Notes: generated by a model from the letters alone, not told the origin. Shown: positions 54,435-63,205, numbered from the stretch's first letter. The stretch: DNA of 64,000 bases from Pseudomonas migulae (GCF_024169315.1 NZ_JALJWR010000001.1:765501-829500); one strand, 5' to 3'. Translations and numbers: made by a program.

Positions 54435-57400
54435 TAAATGCGTTCCATCTTCGGTAACCACACGCGAATCAGCGAGAACAGGCGATCCAGGTCGATGGGC
54501 TTGGCCAGGTAATCATTGGAGCCGGCCTGCAGGCAGCGCTCCTGATCGTCCTTCATGGCTTTGGCTGTCACCGCAATGATCGGCAGCTTGCGCCAGCGCG
54601 GGTCCTGACGGATCAGGCTGGTCGCCTCGAAACCGTCCATCTCCGGCATCATCACGTCCATCAACACCAGATCGATGTCCTCCACTTCATTCAATTTTTC
54701 AATCGCTTCACGACCGTTCCGGCCAATGATCACGATTGCACCCTTTTGCTCCAGCGCGCTGGTGAGGGCGAAGATGTTGCGTACATCGTCGTCCACCAGC
54801 AGCACCTTGCGACCCTCAAAGACCTTGTCGCGACTGCGCGCGGTCTTGAGCATCGTCTGCCGTTCATGGGACAACCGCGATTCGACTTTGTGCAGAAAGA
54901 GTGTGACCTCATCCAGCAAACGCTCCGGCGAGCGCGCGCCCTTGATGATGATCGAGCGCGAATACTTGCGCAGCTCGGCCTCTTCGTCGCGGGTCAGGTT
55001 GCGCCCGGTGTAGACGATCACCGGCGGGAACGAACAGATATCCTCGGTAGACATGCGCTTGAGCAGGTCGTTGCCGAGCATGTCCGGCAATTTCAGGTCG
55101 ATGATCATGCAGTCGAAAATCGTCGTGCGCAGCAGGTCCAGCGCATCCTGCGCCAGGCCAACGGCGGTGATTTCGATGTCTTCGTCACCGATCAACCGGG
55201 CAATGCTGTCGCGCTGCAGGTCGTCGTCCTCGACCAGCAGCACGCGCTTGACCTTCTGGGTCAGCTTGGCTTCGAGGCGGGCGAACACGTCCTTGAGCTC
55301 TTCGCGGGTGGTCGGCTTGACCGCGTAACCGATCGCGCCCATGTGCATGGCGGCTTCGACGCGGTCTTCGACCGAGATGACGTGCACCGGGATGTGCCGG
55401 GTATCCGCATGTTCCTTCAGGCGTTGCAGCACGGTCAGGCCGGAGTGGTCCGGCAGGCGCATGTCCAGCAGGATCGCGTCGGGAATGTATTCCCTGGCCA
55501 GGTCGTAGCCTTCGTCGGCACCATGGGCCACCAGGCACTGATAACCCAGTTCATGCGCCAGGTCGTAGAGAATGCGCGCGAAGTTCGGCTCGTCCTCGAC
55601 CACCAGAATGCAGCGCGTCGTGAACGGTGCATTCGTGCGGTCATCGTTGAAGCGCGGGATCTCGACGTCGGCAATCAGCGGTACAAGTGCAGCGGGCGCT
55701 ACTTTCGGCGTCATGGCCACCGGTGAAGCTTTCATCGGCTCGTTCGGCGTGTCACCCGGTTCAACGTATTGCTGCGGCAGGACCAGGGTGAACACACTGC
55801 CCTGCCCCGGCTCGCTGGTGACGCTGATGGAACCGCCAAGCAAGGCCGCCAGGTCACGGGAAATCGACAGGCCCAGGCCCGTGCCGCCATAACGACGATT
55901 GGTGGTGCCATCGGCCTGGCGGAACGCTTCGAAGATACTTTCCTGCTGATCCGCAGCAATGCCGATCCCGGAGTCGCGGACGATGAATGCGATGCCTGCG
56001 TTTGGCTGACTGGCCACCGTCAGGCTGACCGAACCTCGCTCGGTGAACTTCACCGCGTTGGACAGCAGATTCTTGATCACCTGCTCCAGACGCTGACGGT
56101 CGGTGAAGATCATCATCGGCGCACCGGGTTGCAGATCGACCTGGAAATCCAGCTTCTTGTCCGTGGCCATTGGTTGGAACATCCCGCGCAAACCGTCGAC
56201 CAGACGGGCGACGCTGGTGTTCTCCGGACGCACCTCGAGCTTGCCGGCTTCGACCTTGGAAATGTCGAGGATGTCGTTGATCAGGTTCAGCAGATCGTTA
56301 CCGGCCGAATAGATCGACTCGGCGAACTTGACCTGCTCGCCACTGAGGTTTTCCTGCGGGTTTTCCGCCAGCAGCTTGGCCAGGATCAACGAACTGTTCA
56401 GCGGTGTGCGCAGTTCGTGGGACATGTTGGCGAGGAATTCGGATTTGTACTTGCTCGAGCGCTGCAACTCTTCGGCGCGCTCTTCGAGCTGCGTCTGGGC
56501 CTGATTGAGTTCAGTGTTTTTCAGGTCCATCGCATCGCGCTGGTCCGCGAGGATCTGCGCCTGTTCGGCGAGCTGTTCGTTGGTCTGCTCCAGCTCGACC
56601 TGCTGGGTTTCCAGATGCGCCTGGGATTCCTTGAGAATCCGCGACTGCTCTTCCAGCTCTTCGTTGGCGGTCTTGAGTTCTTCCTGCTGCACCTGCAGCT
56701 CTTCATTGAGCTGCTGGGTTTCGGCCAGCACTTCCTGCAAACGCTGGCGATAGCGCGCCGCCTCGATCGAGGTACCGATATTGCCGGCGATCAGCTCGAG
56801 GAGTTCGATGTCGCGGTCGTCCAACGGACGCAGAAAGCCCAGTTCGATGACACCGTTGACCCGATCGTCATCGCTGGTCGGCACGACCACCACGCTCTGC
56901 GGCAGGCCTTCACCGAGACCGGAGGTGACTTTGAAGTAGTCGTTCGGAACGTGGTCGAGTCGGATCAGGCGCGCCTGTTGCGCCACTTGGCCAACAATCC
57001 CTTCATCGCTGTAAATCTGCTGATCGCGTTCTTCCTGCTCACGGGAAAAACCGTAGGACGCCACCCGCTTGAGTCCGCCGTGTTCTTCACGCACATAAAT
57101 AGCCGCGACGGCCGTGCCCAGGTATTGCGCGCAAAACTGCAGAATATTGCGGCCCAGCATATTAAGAGACAATTGCCCCAGCACTTGCTCGGCCAGCTCG
57201 GTCTGACCGTTACGCAGCCAGGCTTGCTGTTCCAGGCGCAGGGCACTGGCCTGTTGCGCGGCCAGCGTGCCGCTGTAACTTTGCGACAGGTTGAGCAAAT
57301 CCCGTCGGCCAATGTAAGCCAGCATGGCGCTGATACCGATGATGAACAACAGATAAAGGCTGATGCTCCAGATCGTCGTGCGGCGCACTTCTTCGTTGCG

Positions 57401-57925
57401 CGTGGTGCGCAACTGCTGCTCCATGTCGATCACGTCTTCGAATTGCTTGCGGATCTCATCGGTCAGGCGTTTGCCGCGCCCGGCCTGAACGGCGCTGCGG
57501 TAATCACCACCCGCGTGTTGCAAGTCGATCATGCTCTGCGCGTAGGTGGCCCACTCATCCTGCAAGGCCTGCAGCCTTTGCAGTCGATCCGTTTGCACCG
57601 GGTTATCCGCGGTGAGTTCGAGCAACGTCTTCACCGCCACCGCGACTCTCGGTCGGGCGGTTTCGTAGGGTTCGAGGAATTTGTCGTCACCCGTGAGCAG
57701 GAAGCCACGCATGCCGGTTTCCAGATCAACGGTCAGCTTCACCGCTTCATTGGCGTTATTGATCACCCGGTCGGTGTGCTCGACCCACTGGATCACCGAC
57801 AGCAAATAGGTGATCAGCGAAACAAAGAACACCGCGCTGAGCACGCCGACGCCCAACGGCAGGCCGATGTTGCGGCTCAGGAGTTTACGGAATCGTTGCT
57901 CATCAACCGAAGACGCGGTGGTCAT
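54434..57925 (-). CDS. CHASE3-GAF hybrid histidine kinase with three receivers
   Basis: A 1163-residue membrane kinase. Two hydrophobic segments (about residues 22-42 and 185-205) flank a CHASE3 periplasmic domain (TVDLETGMRGFLLTGDDKFLEPY). A GAF domain lies at about 255-395, followed by a very long coiled coil (about 400-500). The H box is FLANMSHELRTPLNSSL, then come HATPase motifs (NLLSNAVKFTERGSV, GTGLGLSISRDLAALLGG). Three receivers end the protein, with phospho-acceptors in AILLDMRLPDHSG, CMIIDLKLPDMLG and LVLMDVMMPEMDG. The start ATG 57925 has AAGG upstream. It is probably the main sensor of the cluster, reading an external signal through CHASE3 and an internal one through GAF. Confidence 0.92.
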   Translation of the reverse strand: MTTASSVDEQRFRKLLSRNIGLPLGVGVLSAVFFVSLITYLLSVIQWVEHTDRVINNANEAVKLTVDLETGMRGFLLTGDDKFLEPYETARPRVAVAVKTLLELTADNPVQTDRLQRLQALQDEWATYAQSMIDLQHAGGDYRSAVQAGRGKRLTDEIRKQFEDVIDMEQQLRTTRNEEVRRTTIWSISLYLLFIIGISAMLAYIGRRDLLNLSQSYSGTLAAQQASALRLEQQAWLRNGQTELAEQVLGQLSLNMLGRNILQFCAQYLGTAVAAIYVREEHGGLKRVASYGFSREQEERDQQIYSDEGIVGQVAQQARLIRLDHVPNDYFKVTSGLGEGLPQSVVVVPTSDDDRVNGVIELGFLRPLDDRDIELLELIAGNIGTSIEAARYRQRLQEVLAETQQLNEELQVQQEELKTANEELEEQSRILKESQAHLETQQVELEQTNEQLAEQAQILADQRDAMDLKNTELNQAQTQLEERAEELQRSSKYKSEFLANMSHELRTPLNSSLILAKLLAENPQENLSGEQVKFAESIYSAGNDLLNLINDILDISKVEAGKLEVRPENTSVARLVDGLRGMFQPMATDKKLDFQVDLQPGAPMMIFTDRQRLEQVIKNLLSNAVKFTERGSVSLTVASQPNAGIAFIVRDSGIGIAADQQESIFEAFRQADGTTNRRYGGTGLGLSISRDLAALLGGSISVTSEPGQGSVFTLVLPQQYVEPGDTPNEPMKASPVAMTPKVAPAALVPLIADVEIPRFNDDRTNAPFTTRCILVVEDEPNFARILYDLAHELGYQCLVAHGADEGYDLAREYIPDAILLDMRLPDHSGLTVLQRLKEHADTRHIPVHVISVEDRVEAAMHMGAIGYAVKPTTREELKDVFARLEAKLTQKVKRVLLVEDDDLQRDSIARLIGDEDIEITAVGLAQDALDLLRTTIFDCMIIDLKLPDMLGNDLLKRMSTEDICSFPPVIVYTGRNLTRDEEAELRKYSRSIIIKGARSPERLLDEVTLFLHKVESRLSHERQTMLKTARSRDKVFEGRKVLLVDDDVRNIFALTSALEQKGAIVIIGRNGREAIEKLNEVEDIDLVLMDVMMPEMDGFEATSLIRQDPRWRKLPIIAVTAKAMKDDQERCLQAGSNDYLAKPIDLDRLFSLIRVWLPKMERI

Positions 57926-58187
57926 GGGGAGGCCTTGTCGAACTGTTGAAAACCAAGGAGTTTGCCCCAAATCAGCCGATTTAATCCATTTTTCTGACGT
58001 GTTTTCGCGCAAAATCCTACATTCAGCTGCTCCAGCGCAAGCAAGCGGTTATCCTCGCCGGCCTGTGTGCGGCTATTCTTTTTTATGGCGTGGCCGGGAA
58101 CTTGTCGGGTTCCGTCATTTACTCATGCTAGAGCCCGGCGTTTTTGATCGACCGGCCACCGCGAATTCAACTTTTGAGAGCCCCATT

Positions 58188-58547
58188 ATGTCCGCCGATA
58201 AATCCATCATCCTGGTCGTTGAAGACGACGACATCGTGCGCATGCTGATCGTCGATGTCCTCGAGGAGTTGGAATTCAAGGTGCTGGAAGCTGACGGGTG
58301 CGAACAGGCACTGGAGTTTCTCAACGATGAAGACCAGTACATCGACCTGATGATGACCGACGTCGGGTTGCCGGTGATGGATGGTCGTGAACTGGCCACC
58401 CAGGCACGCATGGTTCGTCCCGAGTTGCCGATCCTGTTCGCCAGCGGATATGCCGAAAGCATTGACGTGCCTGAAGGGATGCATGTGATCGGCAAGCCGT
58501 TCTCGATTGATCAGTTGCGGGACAAGGTGAAAAGCATTCTCGCGTAA
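58188..58547 (+). CDS. Single-domain response regulator
   Basis: A 119-residue receiver with no output domain (IILVVEDDDIVRMLIVDVLEEL; phospho-acceptor in DLMMTDVGLPVMDG; threonine/serine ILFASGYAES; lysine HVIGKPFSIDQL). The start is ATG 58188 with GAGAG upstream. It is divergent from the large hybrid kinase, with 262 bases between them that should carry both promoters, and is probably one of its phosphate acceptors. Confidence 0.93.
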   Translation: MSADKSIILVVEDDDIVRMLIVDVLEELEFKVLEADGCEQALEFLNDEDQYIDLMMTDVGLPVMDGRELATQARMVRPELPILFASGYAESIDVPEGMHVIGKPFSIDQLRDKVKSILA

Positions 58548-58647
58548 CGCCCGGTCTTCGCTGGAGCGGGCTCAGGAAATGCCCTCGGCTGTGGTTTAAT
58601 TGCACCCCGCTTTTATCCCCTGCCCCGCTTCAAGGAAATCTCCCCGC

Positions 58648-59949
58648 ATGAATCAACCCCGCGCAACCAAAGTCCTGGTCATCGGTTACGTCTGGCCCGA
58701 GCCTCGGTCTTCAGCCGCCGGTGGGTATGTGATGCAACTGCTCGGGACTTTCCTGCAACAAGGCTGGGACGTGACATTCAGCAGCCCGGCCGGAGCTGGC
58801 GAACATCAGGAAGACCTGACGGTGCTGGGTATCCGTGAAGTGCCGATCGAGCTGAACAACAGCAGCTTCGACACATTCGTCAGCGAGCTGGCACCGGATA
58901 TCGTGCTGTTCGAACAATTCATGATGGAAGAACAATTCGGCTGGCGCGTCGAAAAGCACTGCCCCGATGCCTTGCGCGTGCTGGGCACCCAGGACTTGCA
59001 AAGCCTGCGGCATGCCCGGCATCAACGGCTCAAGGATCGCCTGAAGGCCAGTGACGATGCCAATGACTTCAGCGATCTGTTCGCGCCGGCCTTGCGTGAA
59101 GAATTCGAACTGATGGCCGACACCGACCTGGCCAAACGCGAGATCGCGGCGCTGTATCGCTGTGATTTGAACCTGATGATTTCCGAAGTGGAAATCGAAC
59201 TCCTGGTCGAACAGTTCAACGTTCCGCGCAACCTGTTGCATTGGTGCCCTTTGATGGTCGATCGACCTGACAGCACGCCTGTACCGTTTGAAGATCGATC
59301 GCACTTTATCCATATCGGCAACTTCCGCCATGCGCCCAACTGGGATGCGGTGCTCTGGCTGAAAACCACGATCTGGCCGTTGATTCGCGAGCAGTTACCC
59401 ACGGCTCAATTGCACATCTACGGGGCCTATACGCCGCCAAAAGCAACGGCCTTGCACAATGCGGCCCAGGGTTTCCATGTGATGAACTGGGCGGAAGATG
59501 CGTTGCAAGTGATGTCGGCGGCGCGGGTGTGTCTGGCACCGTTGCGTTTCGGTGCGGGGATCAAAGGCAAGATCGTCGATGCGATGATCTGCGGTACGCC
59601 GAACGTCACCACCCCTGTCGGCGCTGAAGCCATGCACGGCGAGAGCCCCTGGCCTGGCGCGGTGACCCGCACGGCGCGCGAGTTCGCCGATTGCGCCGTG
59701 CAACTTTATAAAGACCAGGCGCAATGGACTCACGCTCAGGCTGTCGGTCTGGCGTTACTGGCCGATCGTTATCAACTGCAAACACACGGCCCGGCCTTGA
59801 TTGCAAAACTCGAGTATTGCCGACGGCACCTGGCGTCACTAAGAAGGGACAACTTTACCGGCAGCATGTTGCGCCATCACCAGCACAAGAGCACTCAATA
59901 CATGTCGCAATGGATTGAATCGAAAAACCGCTTTAAGGAACACAACTAA
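58648..59949 (+). CDS. Glycosyltransferase, GT4/GT1-like GT-B fold
   Basis: A 433-residue glycosyltransferase. The N-terminal Rossmann half starts KVLVIGYVWPEPRSSAAGGYVMQLL, and the nucleotide-binding half contains FIHIGNFRHAPNWDAVLWL, then APLRFGAGIKGKIVDAMICGTPNVTTPVG, with the EX7E-like region replaced by a conserved glycine-lysine segment typical of group 1 transferases. It has no signal or membrane segment. The likely role is adding a sugar to a cell-surface polymer or small molecule. It stands upstream of the two PI-PLC-like genes on the same strand, 50 bases away; a functional link is possible but not shown. The start ATG 58648 has AAGGA upstream. Confidence 0.85.
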   Translation: MNQPRATKVLVIGYVWPEPRSSAAGGYVMQLLGTFLQQGWDVTFSSPAGAGEHQEDLTVLGIREVPIELNNSSFDTFVSELAPDIVLFEQFMMEEQFGWRVEKHCPDALRVLGTQDLQSLRHARHQRLKDRLKASDDANDFSDLFAPALREEFELMADTDLAKREIAALYRCDLNLMISEVEIELLVEQFNVPRNLLHWCPLMVDRPDSTPVPFEDRSHFIHIGNFRHAPNWDAVLWLKTTIWPLIREQLPTAQLHIYGAYTPPKATALHNAAQGFHVMNWAEDALQVMSAARVCLAPLRFGAGIKGKIVDAMICGTPNVTTPVGAEAMHGESPWPGAVTRTAREFADCAVQLYKDQAQWTHAQAVGLALLADRYQLQTHGPALIAKLEYCRRHLASLRRDNFTGSMLRHHQHKSTQYMSQWIESKNRFKEHN

Positions 59950-59999
59950 TCGTTAAACTCGCTCCAACTAACGATTTATTAACGGTGCAAGGACGCACA

Positions 60000-60881
60000 A
60001 TGAAGCACGCTCTCAACAACCCATATATCACCAGAAACTTTAACCCCAATAACTGGATGTCCGACATCCCCATCATTGATTCGCTATCGCTCGCAGAGTT
60101 GGTATTACCCGGCGCGCATAATGCCGGCGTCGACAAGAAAGCTTCTTATACGGCGCTGGGCATCAGTCACTGGGCCGCCTGCCAGAACAACTCCTTTTAT
60201 TACCAGCTGACCCACGGCGCACGGGCGCTCGATTTAAGGCTGGAGTATGCGGTTGGCGGCGATGGCGTCGGTACTTTCTGGTTTCAGCATAACGGTTTCC
60301 GTTCCTCCAGGTCGCTGGAAAGCCTGATCATGAGCGTCATCCGGTTTCTGGATGAAAATCCCGACGAGTTCATCATCCTGGATTTTCACCAGTTGAATCC
60401 GGGCAACCAGCGCTTTGACTATAAAGAGTTCAACAGGCTGCTGCTGACGCATCTCGGTAACCGGCTGATTCCTTCCACACACGTATTCCTGACCCTCGGT
60501 CAATTGAAACAGGCCAGCCATGCCCGGCGAGTGATGGTGGCCGCCGAGAATCACACGGAGCTCGATTCGACCTACTTCTGTGAATACATCGAGCACGAGT
60601 GGAGCGGCATCGGGACCGCCAGTGTCAGCGAACTGAACGTTCATATCACCAAGGTCATGAAGTTCCCGCCTGGCGGGTCCTTGCCGTGGTCGCTCTCCGC
60701 GACCAGTTACAATGTCGCCGAGGGGCCGGTAAATATTCGCGAACATCTAGATCGATGGTTCGATCCTGCACTCAGTGACTGGGTTCTGAACAGCAACATC
60801 ATCAACGCTGACTTTTTTGAAACGTCGAATCTGGTTCGTCATTGCCGCACTGCCAATCTGATCAAAGCCAACAATCATTAA
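60000..60881 (+). CDS. PI-PLC X-domain protein, first of a tandem pair
   Basis: A 293-residue phosphatidylinositol-specific phospholipase C-like protein. The two catalytic histidines of the X domain are at about residue 40 (LPGAHNAGVD) and 97 (FWFQHNGF), with a conserved ARALDLRL segment between and EFIILDFHQL after. Such enzymes cleave phosphatidylinositol or its glycan-linked form, producing inositol phosphate. There is no signal peptide. The start ATG 60000 has AAGGA upstream. A paralogous gene follows 110 bases later. Action on host lipids would need an export route that is not visible here. Confidence 0.85.
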   Translation: MKHALNNPYITRNFNPNNWMSDIPIIDSLSLAELVLPGAHNAGVDKKASYTALGISHWAACQNNSFYYQLTHGARALDLRLEYAVGGDGVGTFWFQHNGFRSSRSLESLIMSVIRFLDENPDEFIILDFHQLNPGNQRFDYKEFNRLLLTHLGNRLIPSTHVFLTLGQLKQASHARRVMVAAENHTELDSTYFCEYIEHEWSGIGTASVSELNVHITKVMKFPPGGSLPWSLSATSYNVAEGPVNIREHLDRWFDPALSDWVLNSNIINADFFETSNLVRHCRTANLIKANNH

Positions 60882-60991
60882 TTTGTGCGAATGTTTCCGG
60901 CACTGGCAATGCCGAAACGACCGTCTATGCTCGGTTTTTATAATGATGCACTTCGTACCACGGACGGCACGAAGCAATTACAGGAGTAAAC

Positions 60992-61879
60992 ATGACACGT
61001 TCTACACAAGCAACTTTCGACAAACAAAGATGGATGGCTAATTCCCTCGACATCGACCGAATAAAACTGACAGATATTGTCTGGCCCGGTACACATAACA
61101 GCGGCATGGACAAAAAAGCGCCCAACTATGAGGTAGTGATCGGCAACTGGACCACCTGTCAAAACGATTCGTTTGCCTGGCAGTTGGAAAACGGCGCGCG
61201 GGCATTTGATATCCGCCTCGGCTATACCGCGGGATACGACCAATCCATTTTCTATTTCCACCATAATGGCTACCAGTCCCATCGCGTCATCGATGAGTTG
61301 ATCGATGCCGTGTCGGCCTTCCTTGATCGAAACCCGGACGAGTTCATCGTTTTCGATTTTCACCAGCTTGGGGATGGTCAGAAGCCTTTCGACGCAAAAA
61401 AACTCAATGACCTGCTGGTGAGGCGCCTCGGCCACCGGATCATTCCACCCTCCGATGCCACGAAAACGGTGGGCGAGCTCAAAAGAGTCAGTTCACGCCG
61501 CAGATTGGTACTCGCGGCGCAGGTCGTGCAAGGACTGGACGATGATTACTTCTGGCCACGCATCCCCCACAAATGGAGCGGCGAAGCCTTCACTGATGCA
61601 ACGGAGCTGGAACGGCACATTTCCAGCACGCTGAAACACGCGCCTTTCTCGACCTTTCTCTGGTCGTTGTCCGCCACCAGCTACGGGTTTCTGGGCGGCC
61701 CGCAGGACATCAAAAGCCAGATCAACGACTGGTTCAATCCAACTCGCGACTGGGTGACGCGTTGCAGCATCATCAGTACCGACTTTTTCGATGAGTCAGA
61801 CATCGTGCGTTACTGCTGGAGCGCCACGAGCATGAAAGCGGTTTATGGCAGCGCGTTGCACCGACCCATCGGCGCCTAA
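60992..61879 (+). CDS. PI-PLC X-domain protein, second of a tandem pair
   Basis: A 295-residue paralogue of the preceding protein, aligned over its whole length. The catalytic histidines are at about residue 35 (WPGTHNSGMD) and 90-91 (FYFHHNGYQS), and DEFIVFDFHQLGDG and LWSLSATSYGFLGGP are shared. It also lacks a signal peptide. The two copies have clearly diverged, suggesting an old duplication with separate targets. The start ATG 60992 has AGGAG upstream. Confidence 0.85.
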   Translation: MTRSTQATFDKQRWMANSLDIDRIKLTDIVWPGTHNSGMDKKAPNYEVVIGNWTTCQNDSFAWQLENGARAFDIRLGYTAGYDQSIFYFHHNGYQSHRVIDELIDAVSAFLDRNPDEFIVFDFHQLGDGQKPFDAKKLNDLLVRRLGHRIIPPSDATKTVGELKRVSSRRRLVLAAQVVQGLDDDYFWPRIPHKWSGEAFTDATELERHISSTLKHAPFSTFLWSLSATSYGFLGGPQDIKSQINDWFNPTRDWVTRCSIISTDFFDESDIVRYCWSATSMKAVYGSALHRPIGA

Positions 61880-61929
61880 CACGTTCAATATGCCCCGGGC
61901 TGGCATTGCCGGCCCGGAAAGAGGCATGA

Positions 61930-61960
61930 TCAGGGCGCAATAACAAAAAAAGCGCCCTGA
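61930..61960 (+). promoter_or_regulatory. Hairpin with Crc/Hfq CA motif in its loop, upstream of mtlR
   Basis: A perfect 9-bp stem (TCAGGGCGC / GCGCCCTGA) ends one base before the mtlR ATG. Its 13-base loop reads AATAACAAAAAAA and contains the perfect CA motif AATAACAA at 61939-61946. No normal Shine-Dalgarno sequence is present outside the stem. This arrangement suggests translational control of mtlR by Hfq and Crc, with the stem also affecting ribosome access. Confidence 0.6.
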
Positions 61961-61961
61961 T

Positions 61962-62867
61962 ATGACCCGGACTGCCAGAGTCACCGATCCTTCCTACGAA
62001 CTGATGGACGACCATAACGGGTTGTCGATCATCTATCGCCAGCACGGTTTCCCGTGCCCCTTGGTACGCTGGCATTTCCACAAGGAATACGAACTGCACC
62101 TGATCGTCGCCAGCTCCGGCAAGGTGTTCATTGGCGACTACATTGGCAACTTCTATCCGGAAACCCTGTTCCTGACCGGCCCCAACCTGCCCCATAACTG
62201 GATCAGCCAGGTGGCCGAGGACGAAGTGGTGCCCAAGCGCGACATGCTGGTCAATTTCACCGATGAGTTGTTCGAAAGTGGCCATCAGGTATTCGCCGAA
62301 CTCAAGACCCTCGCCCCCTTGCTGGAGCGTGCGCAGTACGGCATCGAGTTCCGCTGCAAACGCACCATTCGCCAGGCCATGACCTTGATGCAGCGCATTG
62401 CCGACACTAAGGGCGTGACCCGGCTCGGGCACTTTTTCATTCTGCTTGAGCTGCTCGCCGCCTCCGACGACTACCAATTGCTGTCCGGTGCCACGACGCC
62501 GCAACTGGCGGACGAACACAACATCGATCGCACCAACCGGGCGGTGGATTACATCTTTGCCCACTACGCCCGTGAACTGCCGCTGGAGGAAGTCGCCGAG
62601 CACCTGGGCATGAAGCCGACGTACTTCAGCCGTGTGTTCAAGCAAGCCACCGGGCGCTGCTTCATCGAGTTCGTCAACCGGCTGCGCATCAGCAAGTCCT
62701 GCGAACTGCTGGCCGATGGCGATAAACCGGTGACCGATGTGTGTTTCGAGTCCGGCTTCAACAATATTTCCAATTTCAACCGGCGTTTTCAGCAATTGAA
62801 AGGCATGACCCCTTCGCATTACCGGCGGCTGGCGGTGCAGCGGTTGACTGAACAAAACCTAGGGTAA
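61962..62867 (+). CDS. mtlR: Mannitol operon activator MtlR (AraC family)
   Basis: A 301-residue AraC/XylS regulator. The N-terminal cupin sensor contains RWHFHKEYELHLIV and TGPNLPHNWISQV. The C-terminal double helix-turn-helix reads LPLEEVAEHLGMKPTYFSRVFKQATG and VTDVCFESGFNNISNFNRRF. It is placed directly upstream of a mannitol-type transport operon, as mtlR is in Pseudomonas fluorescens, where it activates mtlEFGKDYZ in response to polyols. The start ATG 61962 lacks a visible Shine-Dalgarno and follows a hairpin with a CA motif. Confidence 0.9.
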   Translation: MTRTARVTDPSYELMDDHNGLSIIYRQHGFPCPLVRWHFHKEYELHLIVASSGKVFIGDYIGNFYPETLFLTGPNLPHNWISQVAEDEVVPKRDMLVNFTDELFESGHQVFAELKTLAPLLERAQYGIEFRCKRTIRQAMTLMQRIADTKGVTRLGHFFILLELLAASDDYQLLSGATTPQLADEHNIDRTNRAVDYIFAHYARELPLEEVAEHLGMKPTYFSRVFKQATGRCFIEFVNRLRISKSCELLADGDKPVTDVCFESGFNNISNFNRRFQQLKGMTPSHYRRLAVQRLTEQNLG

Positions 62868-62879
62868 ACACGATCAAAA

Positions 62880-62969
62880 TGTGGGAGCGGGCTTGCTCGC
62901 GAAGGCGGCGTGTCAGTTTGCAAAAATGGCGTCTGACACGCCGCCTTCGCGAGCAAGCCCGCTCCCACA
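62880..62969. repeat. Extended REP palindrome between mtlR and mtlE
   Basis: A perfect 37-base inverted repeat, 62880-62916 and 62933-62969, with a 16-base loop. It is the GGGAGCGGGCTTGCTCGCGAA REP pair extended by 13 more bases on the inner side. In RNA it would form a very stable hairpin and could end or protect the mtlR transcript. Confidence 0.92.
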
Positions 62970-63093
62970 GGGTTCGTGTTGCGACTTAAACCTGTACGTA
63001 TCCGATAGCGCCTTAACGCTGAAAAGCCCTTCCCTTCGTTCACCGTTCCAAACACCAGTGCAAAATAGTATCGATTCAAGTGCGATGGATGAT

Positions 63094-63122
63094 TTGTCTC
63101 ATCTTCAATTGAAGGCTGTAAT
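63094..63122 (+). promoter_or_regulatory. Candidate promoter of the mtl operon
   Basis: TTGTCT at 63094-63099, 17 bases, then TGTAAT at 63117-63122 resembles a sigma-70 promoter about 85 bases before mtlE. TGC-containing sequence upstream (63058-63085) is where MtlR would be expected to bind. No match to a proven site could be checked. Confidence 0.45.
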
Positions 63123-63156
63123 CAGTGCACATTCTTCCCCCACGGGAAGACACAAA

Positions 63157-63164
63157 AACAATAA
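63157..63164 (+). promoter_or_regulatory. Crc/Hfq CA motif in the mtlE leader
   Basis: AACAATAA is a perfect AAYAAYAA motif 42 bases before the mtlE start codon, just downstream of the candidate promoter. It fits Crc/Hfq repression of mannitol use when preferred carbon sources are available. Confidence 0.6.
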
Positions 63165-63205
63165 CTGTCCTTCTGTCCCCGCCGGGTGCAGAAAAGGAGT
63201 GCACG

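Noticed and set aside
55769..57949. 726-codon rightward frame opposite the large hybrid kinase
   Set aside because: Antisense to a gene with complete CHASE3, kinase and three receiver domains; high L, R and F content fits a shadow frame.
58090..58140. Possible sigma-E (AlgU) promoter GAACTT upstream of the receiver at 58188
   Set aside because: The -35 resembles the consensus but the matching -10 element is not present at the right distance.
5901..62969. REP pairs as a possible CRISPR-like array
   Set aside because: They are scattered single inverted pairs between genes, not regularly spaced direct repeats with unique spacers.
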